DNA of 64,000 bases from Isoetes taiwanensis (GCA_021234155.1 JAJEKV010000011.1:16644943-16708942), one strand, 5' to 3'. Counted from the first letter of the stretch, positions 1-12,813 are shown. Numbers and translations: made by a program. Notes: generated by a model not told the origin, from the sequence alone.

Positions 1-64
1 CCAGTGACCTCGACTTTCATTAATTACAGGATAGGAGGAGGATATTACAGTCCGGCATAATTTT

Positions 65-572
65 CATAGTTGGATTTGGCAGCCCGTCGTGCTGGTCATG
101 GCATTTTGATGAAAAGCCCATAATTCTTCTGCCATAAGAAATAATAGCATCCAGTTCTTGAATTTACAGTCCAGCATAATTCTCTAGAAATTAACCACCT
201 ACACCATTCTGAATCCATCTAAATGTAGTTAGAGCATTAGGAGTTGTTATTTGCGGAAGAAAAGGTATTGACATTCACAGCATAATGGTCAGGCTATGGC
301 TTGGAAAGAGGAGGGCTAGGAAGGAGATTTCCAAAAGAATTAGAATTCAATGTTCCAGTTATGGCTGATACACCTTTTAATTATGGCTAATGCATTCTAG
401 TAAGATGCCTCCCTTTTCCTCTTATTTTTGTTTCTCTTCTTTTATAATTGCATTTGGTAGCCGTCATAGCTGGATTTGGCAGCCTGCCATGCTGGTCATG
501 GCATTTTGATGAACAGCCTACATTGATATGTCATGAATAATACCATCCAGTCCTTGAATTTATAGTCCAGCT
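65..572. repeat. Pair of direct repeats, about 110 bp each, 400 bp apart
   Basis: The segment from about 65 to 180 recurs at about 465 to 572. Both contain the block tggatttggcagcc, then tggtcatggcattttgatga, then a copy of ccagt(t/c)cttgaattta and agtccagc. The copies differ by scattered substitutions, so the duplication is not recent. No coding potential is visible in either. Confidence 0.75.
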
Positions 573-676
573 TGAGGTAAAAAAAAACACCATGTGCTTT
601 GCATATGTACTAGAACAAGTCTGCCTGCAGACTACTCTTTCTCATACAAGAATATGATATAAATTTTTGTGTTTAG

Positions 677-1002
677 GCATCTACTTGGTCTAGAATATTA
701 AACTACTTTCAGCAATGGGTTTGAGTGCCCATCTAAGAACTTGTGACCTGCAACGTAGATGCCCACTTGGTCTAGAATATTGAACTACTTTCAGCAATGG
801 GCTTGAATGCCCATCTAAAATGCTTAAATATGTCAAAACGAACTCTACAGGCAAGTTACTTATGTACAACCAATGAATCGTTTGGTACAATCAATGAGCC
901 GTTTGATGCCTTCTTGACAAAACATCAACCTCCCTTAAGTATGTGCATAGCCGTTTGATGCCTTCTTGTGAAAATGTCAACCTCCCTTAAGTATATACAA
1001 TG
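677..1002. repeat. Two adjacent short tandem duplications
   Basis: A unit of about 80 bp occurs at 678-741 and 759-822; both copies carry cttggtctagaatatt and actactttcagcaatggg. A second unit of about 52 bp occurs at 898-949 and 950-1001, each starting gccgtttgatgccttcttg and ending with caacctcccttaagtat. These look like local slippage or unequal-exchange products. No gene is seen here. Confidence 0.75.
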
Positions 1003-2127
1003 CTGCAGCTCCTCTATTCTAAGTGCGATTGGGAAATATGATTCTTATTTAAGCCTGAAAGTTCAAATTTTTGTGTCTCGGCAGTAATTCATGTGAATGT
1101 GAATTCCAAAAACTGGGTGCATAGGAATACTCTTTTCTAGTGCCATTGACAAGAATATAGAGCAAGATATATTTTGTGAATATTCTACCCGATCAAGATT
1201 TGATACAATAGGCAGATTGTATTCCTTGGTAAATTGTTGTAAGTTTTGCAACTATGAGCATGGGCTCTCTTCATCATTTAGTGCTACTAGTCAAAACTAC
1301 TAGTCAACTGAGTGTCTACCAGGTTTGATAAAATGCTCAGGCTTAGACAGTGATTCTGTCAAAGATGCATCTCCCATGGAATATCACTGCGCTACTGCTA
1401 CAGCCATTTAAGCATCGGGCAACAAGACTATCTTGCTTGCAAATTTTATGAGAGGAACGAATTTTGGCTGCCTAATGGAGCTCCAAATCAAAATGCTCTT
1501 GAAAATGATTCTTCCATTGAGGACCATACAAGTTCTAACTAAATATTGGAATAGCTTTGTTTTTCTTAGAGTAACCAGTTCCTGAATTACAATACAAATT
1601 CTACAAGCATTAATAACTCCCAACCAGATGCGGATTGCATTGCCATCAAATTATGGAGGCCATTTATCTCTACAAGGTAGGCATCTCTGAATGCCAAATA
1701 CTTGACAGGTACGCCATGTTGATGAGCTCTCTCTTTTTCTAGATACAATTATTTTACTATCTTCAGCTTCATGCAATTAATTGCATCTACAACGTGGCCA
1801 TCATGTAAATATTAACCAATGAAATTTTCCATGTTAAACATCGGAGAAGTGTCATGTTTGCAACGGTCTGAGGAGGTAGGAAAAACTTTCCAACCTACTA
1901 GCACTATCTAAGTATGCAGAATTATGCCTATCAGAAATTGGCACAAAACTTGAGTAGGAAAATTTGGCATCAATTGTTTTTCTTATCTGGAAGCTCACTT
2001 CCATATGACTTTCAAGTCCTCAAAAACCTTTTAATTCTGGCATGCATTAAAATATCATGACGATTCAAGATAAACTTTAAAGACTATTGGTTCTCCAACA
2101 ACAGGTTAGGGCGTCTACAAGGGATAT
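1003..2127. other. No recognisable gene
   Basis: AT-rich sequence. Only open frames of about 60-70 codons on the minus strand are present (1063-1251 and 1408-1623). Neither has a recognisable domain, start context or splice structure. I see nothing that I can name. Confidence 0.5.
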
Positions 2128-2179
2128 TTGACATATACCAAAGTATGCCCAATTTGCGCAAGCTCATGCAGTTGCCAAC

Positions 2180-2335
2180 ATTGTCAATATCGTCACAAAA
2201 AGGTTGCTATGGTCCCATCGTACCTAGTAATGGAGCCCAACAATTTAGAGGAAAAACATTGTCAATATCATCACAAAGAGGTTGCTATGGTCCCATCGTC
2301 CCTAGTAATGGAGCCCAACAATTTAGAGGAAAAAC
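2180..2335 (+). repeat. Two-copy tandem repeat, 78-bp unit (26 codons)
   Basis: The units at 2180-2257 and 2258-2335 differ at only a few positions. Both contain gttgctatggtcccatcg and gcccaacaatttagagg. Because 78 is divisible by three, the duplication keeps the reading frame open in two plus-strand frames (2128-2415 and 2145-2339), but neither product resembles a known protein. The minus-strand reading has a faint leucine-rich look (NVGNCMSLRKLGIL near 2150-2180), which is not enough for a call. Confidence 0.8.
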
Positions 2336-2415
2336 ATGAATCCCTTATACCCAGCAATGAACAAATGTTTATTAAACGAAGACCCTATCGAAATACTCTG
2401 CAACCTTCACAATAG

Positions 2416-5400
2416 ATGTTAATAGAACATTGTTGTATAAAGCTAAGTGGCTCTGTTGGCACCCAACATATGTATCTATTATAAGAATGTGCAAGTCGAT
2501 CAAAACTAAAGTGTTGTTTATGTTTACTCTGCTGCCCTTGACCGTTCCAAATTCCAGTGTCACAACTATGGACATGCATAATCATCAGACCTTTGACCTC
2601 GATGTTTTTTCTCGCTTTTGTACACCTCACACGACGGTTTTTTTCTTGCTTTTGTACCTTACAACGATAGTTTCCATGAGATCCTTGTGCACGTAACGAT
2701 AGCTCTCTCTAACATTTAGTGTATGCTAATATTATCAACAATAAATACCTAATAAATTTTGTCATATCAAATTCTTTGCAGGCAATTCAAATTGTAGTTT
2801 GCCAAATGTGCATGACTGCGTACCGAAGGACATACAATAGAAATACGCTAATTAAAATTACCAAACCATCCAGCATGTGGGAAGGGGGAAAGACCATAAA
2901 ATAATGCAATTTTTTACTACCACAATTTTATCAACCCATTTCTTCAATCGGATTAGACTTAGCTCAAGTCTTGCCTTGCTACAGCCTTCTGGTGTGCTTC
3001 TTGCTAGTTTATTTTTATTTTTTAAATTTCCCTTCATAAAATACGCCATAAAAATAGCCTAGACCCTCTAAAAAATCACCATTTGGCTATTAATAGCCAC
3101 TAATTTTTTCCATGCTCTTTTCATGCAAACTTTCTTCTTTCCACTTCCTGCTCCTCCAAGTTGTGGTGCATTGTTCCTTTTTTGCATGAGTTTTTACATG
3201 AGTTCATCCAGTAGACTGTCAAGACTTATTGATGCTGGAAGTGAATAAAGATGGAGGCTGTGATCTGGCATTGAACTAATTTGGGTTAAAAAGTCTGTGA
3301 TTCGGGATGCATCAAAGTGTGTCACGGTGGAAATTCATGACAAAGTTCCAATGCATCACAGCAATGACAAAATGCACTTCAATCACAAGCACAAGAAGTC
3401 AACCTTTGCTTCCACAAAAGAAGTATAGCTTTATGCCTAAATCACCATCCGATAAGCACTGGAACTGTGCCAGCACCATTGCTTTGCTCCTTCTGGTTAT
3501 GGTTTTATGCAACCATATAGTCTCTATGAAATTCTATAATCTGGCTATGCATTCTGCAAGCATTTGGCCCTTTTGATTACGATTTCATACAACCCTATAA
3601 TCTCTGTGAAATCCTGCAATCTGGCTATGACCAAGGTTTCTTTCTATGTTATTCAAAATAAATAGAGATGATCATATGTTCTGAACTCGAGTAGGTCTAG
3701 AGTTAGGGCTATTTCTTTCAATTTTAGAGCTTGGCGCAGAACAATTTCAAGCTTGAAGCGTTGCACTTTTTTTATTAGAAATTACATTCATTTTTTTTCC
3801 CTACTTTTTCCAGCACATGTTGGCGTACCTTTCAAGAAAGGTTTTAGCCTGCAGGTCAATATTAGAGGCTCAACCTGTGTATACTCATTATTGGAGTTTG
3901 ATACATTATTTCATCATGCAGGTATTAAGAGCTTTCATTGTCCTTTTGGAATTGACATTAACCTAGCTGCTACTAGCCATATCTTCTTTCCTATTTTGGT
4001 CTTTTATAATGCTGTTGCGGGTAAATGCAGACTTTTTTTGGTCTAATACTTACTCCTTCTTATGCTTGAATGCTTCAAAGTCGTCCTAGGGTCTTTGCCA
4101 TCATATTAGAATCTCTTATCATCCCTACCATGATCCATTAGTCTCTTTTATGTGCATAATGAGTTGTAGATGGAGCTACAACACATTTCCAAGTGGTTGG
4201 CTACGATGGAGCAACAAATTCCATGCAGGACTAGGCTACAGACAAATGAAAGCTAATGCAATTTAAGGTATACTAGTAACCACCTCTGACTGTAATTTCA
4301 TGTACCATATCCAGCATCTCTTTCATTCTCCATGAAAATGGGTTAATGCTATATTAGATCATTCAAACTAATAGCTGCTTAACAATTCGGTGACCTCAAT
4401 AGAGGTTAGAATTGCTTTAGAACATTATCCTATTTTTATTCCACCTTTTCTTTGCGATGCTTTCCATCTATTTGTGTGCTAGGTTTTTCAATGCTTAAGG
4501 TCGTTTGGAATTGTTGGGTTTTTTAGGCTTCCTGCAATTAAGTAAGCTAGAGATTTGCTGGTGACAATAAAGAAAGAACTCCAGGAATCCCAACCTCTAG
4601 AATGGAACAAGCTCCACCAATAAACATCGAAGTATTTTGAGTTGAATGGATTTAACGCATATGAAGCCATCATATTAATGAATGACAATTAGTATCTTTC
4701 CAAATTGAAGTGAATATGCAAAAAGATAGAGTTCTGATTAATACAATGTGTACGATGGATGGCAATCTTAAAATCTCAAAATGTTTCTACTCTGAATAAT
4801 TCAGGTTTGTGAAATCTTATAATTGCCCTATATAAATAAATGATTATGAAAAACTCGTGAAATAAAAGTAAAATGGAGACTTATTTACTTTTATGCAGTA
4901 CCATGATACATTTATTATTTGTTTTAAATCGGCTAGTTACACATTCCAGCTCAGAGGAAGTTACAATTCGAGGCCCATCAAAATTTGGTTTCCAGGTACT
5001 TTTATGGTCATAAAATGCTCAGAGAAGCATATAACATCAACTACCAAATTGTAGCTAGAATATACATTTCTATTCTTGATCATGTAGGACATGAGTTTGC
5101 AGGCCGACTAAGTTGTCTTGGTTTGCAGTGGAGGAGAGTTGAGTCTTATAGGTATCCAGATGGGGATAAAGTTGTCTTATATCGATGTATATGATGACAT
5201 TCAGTAGTTACAAGCATTTGGGACATGTAATGCTGTTGGGGATTTCAATGCACGTATACCTACAATGCAATTGACAAGGTTCACCCCTTTGACTAAGGAT
5301 GTGTTACAGCTTCAAACATCAAAGTCCTTTAGCTACGCACACGAGCTGGCGGAGACCATCCTGTCATACCATTCAAAAGACAACTGTTTCAATTGTGCAA

Positions 5401-8324
5401 CATTTTTTACTTGCTTATTTGCAATGGCCCCTCGCAATGGTCATCCTCATTCTTCTACAAAAACTAAAGCCTAATGCCTTGAAATGAGTTTGATGCCTGT
5501 CTATGTCCCACAAATGTTGCAAATATATGGTATGACATAAACTGCTTGCCTTACCTTATCTTTAATCCAACAAAGTTTTATATCATGCCCAGTTGATAAT
5601 GAAATGAAGTTTAGTGTTTTTATTTTATTCTTTCATTCTTTAAGGTGTTCTTTTGAAGGCTGAAGTTGTAACTTTGTTCATACGAGATATATATGTATTT
5701 ATATTGTGATTTAAAGTGCTTGAGGCAAGTTGACAATATTATATAATTTTCCATTATCTGCACAAAGTGAGGTTATGATAAATACATGCGTATCACTAGA
5801 GCAATTGTGAGATTGTTATGATACATATGAGCAATTGTAGCACTTTATAGAAAAGTTATAATGATACTTCCATTCTAAGCAACCACCACAACTAATAAAT
5901 GGATGCCCCAAAAAATTAGGGCAATGAGAAGCTTTAATGCTCAACAAATCAACAATACTACTGATTTCATAGATTACGTTATACATTTATACATTGGGGT
6001 GAAAAATTAACAATCTTGATATATTCATATCATGATGACAAGGCTCAAAGTTGTTATTTAGTTTTGGTATTGTACAAGAAAAACAATATTAAATTAGCAC
6101 ATGTAGAATAGAATAGAATAGAATTATTGTCCCTAGTGCCCTGAGGCCCCTGGACTGATGTAGCATGGGTGAGCTCCCTCAAGGGGGTGCTACTAGCGCA
6201 TCATGTTGGTTCATTGTAGCCTTTTCAGAGGGCTTATCTTATTTTCTATTGGTACCCGCACCCCGCTTATATTTGGCTTCATGGCCATGCGAGTGTGCAT
6301 TGCTATTACCAGCTTTGAGCTGTACACATTGTGGATTCCACTGTCCCACTTTTAATAGTGGGTCAAATTATGAACCCTCAATTTTTGGTGCACCAAAACT
6401 CGAATGTGGAAATAGCGCACCAGCCGGCGGGTTGTACCCGCTCTATCCTAGTGGTCGGTTGGAAGTCCCTCATTGTCCCAACACTTAGCTCCTTTCCTTT
6501 TTTCTACAATTATTGTGTATAGTTTTGGTGCCCAATAGTGGTGCCCAGCGGCAACAAAGTCGCACTGACCTGGACTATATGAGTGAAGCCGATTACTATC
6601 AGGATTAAAAAACCCCGCCCCGAAGGGTTTTCGATGAAAAACCTTAATAGTAATGGGCTCACTAATGCATGTTATTATTATCAAATTCTTCTTCCATCAT
6701 TCTGGAGCCACTTATCCTTTTTGCCTTCTGTGGATTCTGGATTTTCCCGTTGCCATTCATCCTTTTTCCAACATTCTGAATTTTGAATTTTTTCTGATTT
6801 TTCCTGATGCCACTTCCCCTTGTTTTTCCTTCTTACTGTGCAATATTATGGCCCCCTCTATTTGTGGGAGTAACAACTGAATCATTATCTTTTACTATTC
6901 CTTTTTCTTCTGTACCCTTCTCGTATTGGCCTTTGTGTTTCTATATTTGATCAATCTTCTGCACAAGTCCAAGAAGCTAGGAAGTGATCTTTTGCTTTCA
7001 AAATCTTGTTTTCAAACATTTTCTCTTAAGCTGTGGCTGTAGCTATAGGCGTTCTATCTCATCTATAAGCTGTAGGTGTTCATCTCATGTATAAGCTCAT
7101 TTGCTCTCTGCTCCTTGTCATCATATATTTTCTGGTGTTTACTGTCCTCTTGGTTTAAAGCCCTTTGATGTCTTTCAAGCTCTTGACTGCTTTTCCTGGC
7201 ATTCTTATCATCAATGGATCTGTGATATCATTCTGTATCTATACTATTAGATTTTCCTTTACTGTTTGGAATCAAGGGTGTGCCTCTCCTTCTCGATCTT
7301 AAATGTGCACGCATCTCTACTTTCTCCTGATTTCTCCCATCTTCTATCCCGTTCTTTGCCATGACCATGGCTGGCAGAAATAGCCACTTCCCCATCTAAG
7401 ACCTCCTTCATTTTCTCTCTGCTCCAATTCCCCATCCAAGAAGCGCATTTACAGGTTGCACTTCTTACGCATTCGGCTGGCTTGTCTGCTTGGTCCTGTT
7501 ATTTCATTCGCTGCTTGCAGAAGAAAAACCGGGATCATAATACAGAGTTCAACATATCGAATTAATATAAATAAGAGTATCTTGATTCTAGTTCACATTT
7601 TCCAGCATTACAATTAAGTTTAAAGTTAAGAATTGAAATTAAAAATTGATTTTCCATCAAATTTATGTTCACTAATTAAGTTAGCTTATAGTTAAAATAT
7701 TAGATAAGAAACAATTATTATTTTTAACTAAAAATACTAACTAGAATCATCTTCCCATATGTTCAGTTAAGTTAGCAAACTTACCTAAACAAAAAATAAT
7801 AGTAGAAGTTAAAGTCAACAAAACTAACCAAAAGTTCACCAAAACAAAAAAAATAACACTAAAAGTTAAAGTGATCTCTTGGAGATCACTCTAAGGTTAT
7901 TCAAATTTGTTGATAATTTGTTATGCCTTTGGCTAACTTAACTACATATACATATGTGAAAGCATTTAGTTAAGCTATTTTCAAATCGAGTTTTTTTAAT
8001 TAAACATGTGTGAAGGGGTTTTCTGTAAGTTAGCCTAACGAAAATTCTTAACTAGCATTGATGTGAAGACAATCACTTGATGAACACTAAGTTAATTCAA
8101 TGGTAACCAAATCCAATAGAAACCTCCTTAAGAAAGTACAGGACCTTCCCCTGTATCGATCCGCTCATGCAAAATAGGGAGCCGCCATGATAAATTTCTC
8201 GTAAGATGTAATTATCTTCTATTATAGAAGGATGTGGCGGGATAACATATGATTTACTACACCTTAGCATGTTCCTATGTGTAAGCCACCACTAGGTTGA
8301 GATTTCTGGGGATCATGGTGTTTG
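2416..8324. other. Gene-poor region, no confident gene
   Basis: About 5.9 kb without a recognisable gene. Open frames are short and lack domains; the longest are 3753-4046 (97 codons) and 6165-6488 (107 codons), both plus strand. An imperfect duplication of about 60 bp lies at about 3492-3552 and 3567-3630 (shared cctataatctctgtgaaat-like core). A GC-richer patch spans about 6130-6650. The stretch 7560-8080 is very AT-rich. I see no transposon ends or RNA genes. Confidence 0.45.
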
Positions 8325-8365
8325 TTTTTTTTTTTTTTCCTTCTTTTTTTTTTTTTTTTTTTTTT
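8325..8365. repeat. Poly-T tract
   Basis: Two T runs interrupted by a short ccttc. This could be the poly-A tail of a minus-strand retroposed sequence lying to its right (about 8366-8560), but I found no matching coding sequence and no target-site repeat. Confidence 0.8.
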
Positions 8366-8686
8366 CTCCGTGTAACTAGATTTGGAAGCTTTGGTAGCGG
8401 CGCTTTTAGCTTCGCCAAGAAACACCCCCGCCCAAGGAATCGACCATCGCCCCGCAAGTACATGTTTCCTTCTTACCCAACTACTACTCAAAGCAAATGG
8501 CAGGGCTTGCTAGTCATGCTTTGACACGTAGCAGATTTTCTTGTAAAGAATGCTTGACGACTTTAAAGTCACGGACGACCCAATTTTTACTGTGCGTTCT
8601 TCTCTTTAAAAGCATTTTCGCCTGACATTCTACATTTTCACCCTGCATTCTGGCCCTTTTCTCTTCGCAGAATCGCTTCTACCATA

Positions 8687-8812
8687 TTTTCACGTTGCAA
8701 GAATCACTTCTTGCTGCAAATTCTGGGGTATTAGCAATGCCCCCCCGCTTCGCACGTCGGCACTGCTTCCACCCCGGAATTTGCAACAAGAGGCGATTCT
8801 TGTATATGAAAA
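8687..8812. repeat. Long imperfect foldback (inverted repeat) of about 126 bp
   Basis: The left arm 8687-8728 and the right arm 8772-8812 are reverse complements with a few mismatches: the left starts ttttcacgttgcaagaatc and ends gcaaattctgggg, and the right reads ccccggaatttgcaac and ends ttgtatatgaaaa. Inside the loop a second stem pairs agcaatgcc (8733-8741) with ggcactgct (8759-8767). Transcribed from either strand it would fold into a near-continuous hairpin. Candidates are a miRNA-like precursor or a small foldback MITE. I see no flanking target-site repeat. Confidence 0.8.
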
Positions 8813-9026
8813 TAACTCTGGCATGAAGCTTGGCAGTGTAATAGAGAGAGTAAGTTTTTGTGCAAAATAAGCTAGCTAAAAGTAGTTGGTCTTCGCTATG
8901 GAACTTGAAGTAAATGGGTTGGGTTGGTCTTAGTTATGGAACTGAAACTTACTTTGGCAGGAAGCTTATGCAAACTTTGGCAGGAAGCTTGGCAGTTTGC
9001 ACAGAAAGAGTAATGCAAAATAACCA
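8813..9026. repeat. Imperfect direct repeats next to the foldback
   Basis: A segment with gaagcttggcagt, then agagagtaa, then gcaaaataa occurs at about 8820-8872 and again at about 8978-9024. Between them ttggtctt(c/a)g and tatggaact are also repeated. The copies are clearly diverged. No gene is seen. Confidence 0.55.
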
Positions 9027-9622
9027 GATAGGATATGGAGGGAGGTTCCATTAACGAGGTTGCTTCTTTTAAGAAGTCATGTAATCATTTTTTTTCTAAT
9101 TTTTGAATGCTGCCGGAAAAAGAAGGCATTTAAATTTAGCCAAATGGAAATCTAGAAAAAAAAAAAAAACATATGCCTTGCGAAGCATTTTGGTAGCAAT
9201 TTAATTTGGTGGGTTCAAATCCCCATACTTTATTTGTATGCAAATCGATTTGTATGTGACACTTGTTTTTATTTTGGACTGGCTATTGTTACGAGCACCA
9301 AGTGTTGGTTTCATTGCTTGACTTTTAAGTGACTTCATCACTATAGTACAAGAATCATGCTTGACTTTTAATTGAGTTCATCACTATGGTTCAAGATTCA
9401 TACTTGGAAATTGGGATTTCACCCCATCTTGATTTCTAAAGGATGACCCTGCTTTGTCCATTTGGAATATGACTTGGCATATTCTTATATTTGATGGTTA
9501 GGATTATATGGATGAAGCAATAGCATTCATTGTTTTACCTATTAACAATCTTCGCATTTCTCGACGGTGAAAAAGAAAATGTTACTGTGTTGGGGGTGTC
9601 ACCCATACATGTTGGCTTATTC

Positions 9623-9892
9623 CCCCAATAGACGCCTCAATGTTCTAAAACCCCCCATCCCCCAATAGACGCCTCAATGCTTTAAAACCACTCATATGGA
9701 CACCTTACATGAGCAACATGAGACATACATACGTGTTAACATTAACATGATTGAATGATTTATGTGTTGTTTTTAACCATGTTTGATGTAGCACAATCAC
9801 CACTACAACATCTGTTAAGCTTAACATGCTTTTGAATGATCTATATGATGTGCTTAAACATGTTTGGCATAGTACAATCACCACTATATTTA
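9623..9892. repeat. Two local tandem duplications
   Basis: cccccaatagacgcctcaatg occurs near 9623 and again near 9660. A second unit of about 78 bp, containing ttgaatgat, aacatgttt and cacaatcaccacta blocks, occurs at about 9740-9810 and 9815-9888. Both pairs are imperfect. No coding function is seen. Confidence 0.6.
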
Positions 9893-10509
9893 GCATTGTA
9901 ACATACAACCATTTCAATATTGTTAAGAAGAGTAAGTGTGGATAAGATTGACAGTTATATTGATGCGTTTTCTACGTAAGAATTTGGATGCATTTAACAA
10001 GAACAACATTTCTTGAAGAATAGTAGTGTTATCATCATTATAGGCCATTTACAATAGCAATTACAAAAATATTTATAAAAGCAAATCATGTCTGTTCGTG
10101 AAAGCATCAACCCTGTGGTCTCAAAAGTTGCACATACATGGACATTAAAGACCAAGTAAAAACACAAGCCAGGACGTTAGTGCGGCACGTTTACTAGTAA
10201 TTACTATTTACTTCTCTAATAATTTTCTAATTACTATTTATTTCTCTACTAATTTTCTAATGTATGCTTCATCACGGAGACTAAAAAATTTCTATTTCAA
10301 ATTATTATCCCAACTTACAAAATTAAGACCAAATTCTTAACACTATCAAAATAGCACAACCACATGAGAAAAAAGAAGGAAACATAACACAAAGTGCCTA
10401 TTCATTCTTCTCACAAGATCAACAATTCCGTGCTCAAAGTTGAAAACATGAGCAAGTTCATAAATATTGGCAAAACATGTAAGAAATTTGTGATCCGACT
10501 AACTTACCA

Positions 10510-10701
10510 TCAAGTCCGTCCTCGTGGTTCAAGCTTAAGCAGGTTCAGTTCATGCTCGCAACTTTGTTGCTGTGTTCTGTCAACAATCTTACCAAATATC
10601 CACAGACCACTTACCAAACTGGCACTTCTAACGGCGGCTTGAAGTACAGGAGATTTCAAAACCATCTCAAACCAACGCTTAGGACCGGCCGGAGGCGACA
10701 T
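10510..10701 (-). CDS. Possible first exon of an unidentified minus-strand gene
   Basis: On the minus strand an ATG at 10701 opens 63 codons beginning MSPPAGPKRWFEMVLKSPVL. Upstream lies a plant-like leader with repeated agggttc motifs and a TATATAG at about 10788-10794, roughly 90 bp before the ATG. A consensus splice donor (gtaagt) follows codon 29, where the peptide reads RSASL; another gtaagt lies just after the in-frame TGA. I recognise no family and found no second exon to the left, so the gene may be broken, mispredicted or chance. The best support is the ordered promoter, leader, ATG and donor. Confidence 0.33.
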   Translation of the reverse strand: MSPPAGPKRWFEMVLKSPVLQAAVRSASLVSGLWIFGKIVDRTQQQSCEHELNLLKLEPRGRT

Positions 10702-10787
10702 CTTACATGCAACAAAAGGTATGGCTTCATCTATTTAAAGCTTGAACCCTAACATAAGAACCCTAATCGCCAGATCGACAATTTCAG

Positions 10788-10796
10788 CTATATAAA
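10788..10796 (-). promoter_or_regulatory. Candidate TATA box for the 10,701 start
   Basis: The palindromic-looking ctatataaag gives TATATA on both strands. It lies at a sensible distance upstream of the minus-strand leader near 10,760. The assignment depends on the exon candidate to its left being real. Confidence 0.3.
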
Positions 10797-10799
10797 GTA

Positions 10800-12800
10800 C
10801 CCGTTTTGTAGATTACGTTACAGACTGTGGATGACTATTACTAAGCACAAACAAGCTACATGCTTTTTTTTCTTTTCTCTTCATATTATATTGCAATGCA
10901 GAAGTAATTACTTTCCTGACTACAGAAATAAGATAACTATGGATTCCCAATTGTAAATTCTCTGCCCCAGGTCAGTTTTGATCCTAACCTCGCATATTAT
11001 GTAATTTTGTTGCTATTCTTTTCACATATGATATTACATAAGGATGTGAAGAAATTATTACGGATTAATTTATCGGAAAGAGACCTTGGCTTGGCTGAGA
11101 TTAGTTGTTGGGGTTAGTTTCACTTTGATCATTAATATGATTCATAACACAGAGAGACCCATTCCCACCAAGTTAGGCTTGATTTTCAATGTATGCTCTG
11201 GATTTGTGCCACGTTAGGAGGAGTTAGAATTTGATAAGGAAGATTGTAGGGAAAATAAGATGGAATGGTAAACAACCGTAGTACTAATTCACTTTTGTGG
11301 CAAAATGCAAGCTGAGTAAGCTGCAAAAGCAAGTGATCAACTTAAGGCAGTCTGTAGCGAGGAGAGAAAATAAAAATTGAAGAACTTATGACCTTCTTCA
11401 CGTGATACAAAGGGGAAGAAAAGAATTTTTTGAACCAAATGAAAGATATTGAAGGCCAAAAGACTGCAAATGAAAGTTTAGAAACTAGAAATATTTGCAA
11501 AAATGCAATGAACATTTAAAGTCAATCTGCTCCCCTTTTTTTTTTTTTTTTTAATTTCAAACTGCAAATATGAACTGTTGCAAGCTTTGTTGGATGATTG
11601 TAGTCACTATTTCTTGTTGCAGTTTCAATGTTTTGCAGAAGTGTGGATTATGCAGATGTTTTCTTATGTAAGGGATGGCTGGTCGCCTGCTTAAGTTATA
11701 AGGGGTGGAATTAGACGGGAAAGGGCACAATCAGAATTCGGGCCATTTAGACAAAATGGATCTAAAACGTGTTTAAAAGCTAATTGTTCAAATGGTACCT
11801 TCCCCCCTACAAGTTTTGGCCTATCAGATTTGGCCATTTACAAAAATGGATGCAGAATGTGTTCAAAATGTATGGAAGAAAACTATCTCTTCTTGGCATT
11901 CATGCTATTCAAAATCATTCCCATTCTGCATTACATGCTTTGGCTGCTACATTTGTTTACTAATTTCTCTCTTTAACTGGCAATATAAGTTTAATTTTGG
12001 CATTCACTTTGAAGGAGGATACTCCTGGAAAAGCCAACATCTTTGTATCTGGAATTCGAACAGGAGGCAGTGTCACTTAACATTAAGTTACAATGGACGT
12101 TCAATATGCATCATATCACACCTGAAGTTACAAAACAAGCATTGCAATTTATTTCCTGACGTATAGTAGTACATCATGGATAAACTTTGAACTTTGTTGT
12201 GTCGTTGAGGCTTTAAAGACATGGGAAATAACACCGAAGCTCTAGAAGCTTTTCTAATTCTAATGTGCAGAAAGAAAAAGAAAAATGTCGTAACAAGTAG
12301 TTCCAACATATAAGAATAGAATGGAATATGAGATTGCTCCAAATCCTTTTTGATATTTTGCAATGGTTTAGCTTAATCATTCGGCTAATAAGATGATCTA
12401 TAAACAAGTGCAGAGGTACTGCATATTGCCCCAAACCCAATGCCATGGACAGTACAGGGTTTGCAATTGCACGATGCATAATTGGGATTTTGAGAGTGTT
12501 ATTGTATGGTCATTCAAGGACGTATATTAGCTTTTGCTTGATTGAATTTCAGTTCCATTCTTCATCGTTTATTTTGACATTCAAAGGATTCGTTTTCTGC
12601 AAATTGAAAGGTCTGTGTTTTGGATTAAGCTCTGCCCCTGTCCTTAAAGACAGTCTCATCAACGGCCATCCTGAAGCCACGCATACCAGCTACGTGTTTG
12701 AAGCGTGCATGGCCGTTGGAGTTGACCAAGCCTTTTATAGATTGCGTCTTGTTGTTTAACGTTGAAAATGAGCCGGTTGTCTAATATTAAGCATTTTTGG
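10800..12800. other. No recognisable gene
   Basis: About 2 kb of AT-rich sequence with a poly-T run at about 11,531-11,551. Open frames at 11792-12166 and 12445-12759 (124 and 104 codons, plus) have no recognisable domain. The part nearest 12,800 is presumably promoter of the expansin-like gene. Confidence 0.45.
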
Positions 12801-12805
12801 TTTTC

Positions 12806-12813
12806 TATATAAA
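12806..12813 (+). promoter_or_regulatory. TATA box of the expansin-like gene
   Basis: TATATAAA lies 51 bp upstream of the ATG at 12857 and 137 bp upstream of the ATG at 12943. A start site about 30 bp downstream would give a short leader before the 12857 ATG. Confidence 0.6.

Noticed and set aside
4488-4690. Possible hAT-type MITE starting gtcgtttggaattg
   Set aside because: No matching inverted end or 8-bp target-site repeat found nearby.
6130-6690. GC-richer patch as a plastid or mitochondrial insertion
   Set aside because: No organelle gene or tRNA could be recognised in it.
8264-8491. Minus-strand frame with a long lysine run
   Set aside because: The lysines are the translation of the poly-T tract at 8325-8365; no other coding signal.
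9180-9225. tRNA-like B box (ggttcaaatcc) near 9208
   Set aside because: The TPsiC stem does not close, and there is no acceptor or anticodon arm; not a tRNA gene.
12445-12759. 104-codon plus-strand frame upstream of the expansin-like gene
   Set aside because: No domain, no support for translation, and it overlaps probable promoter sequence.
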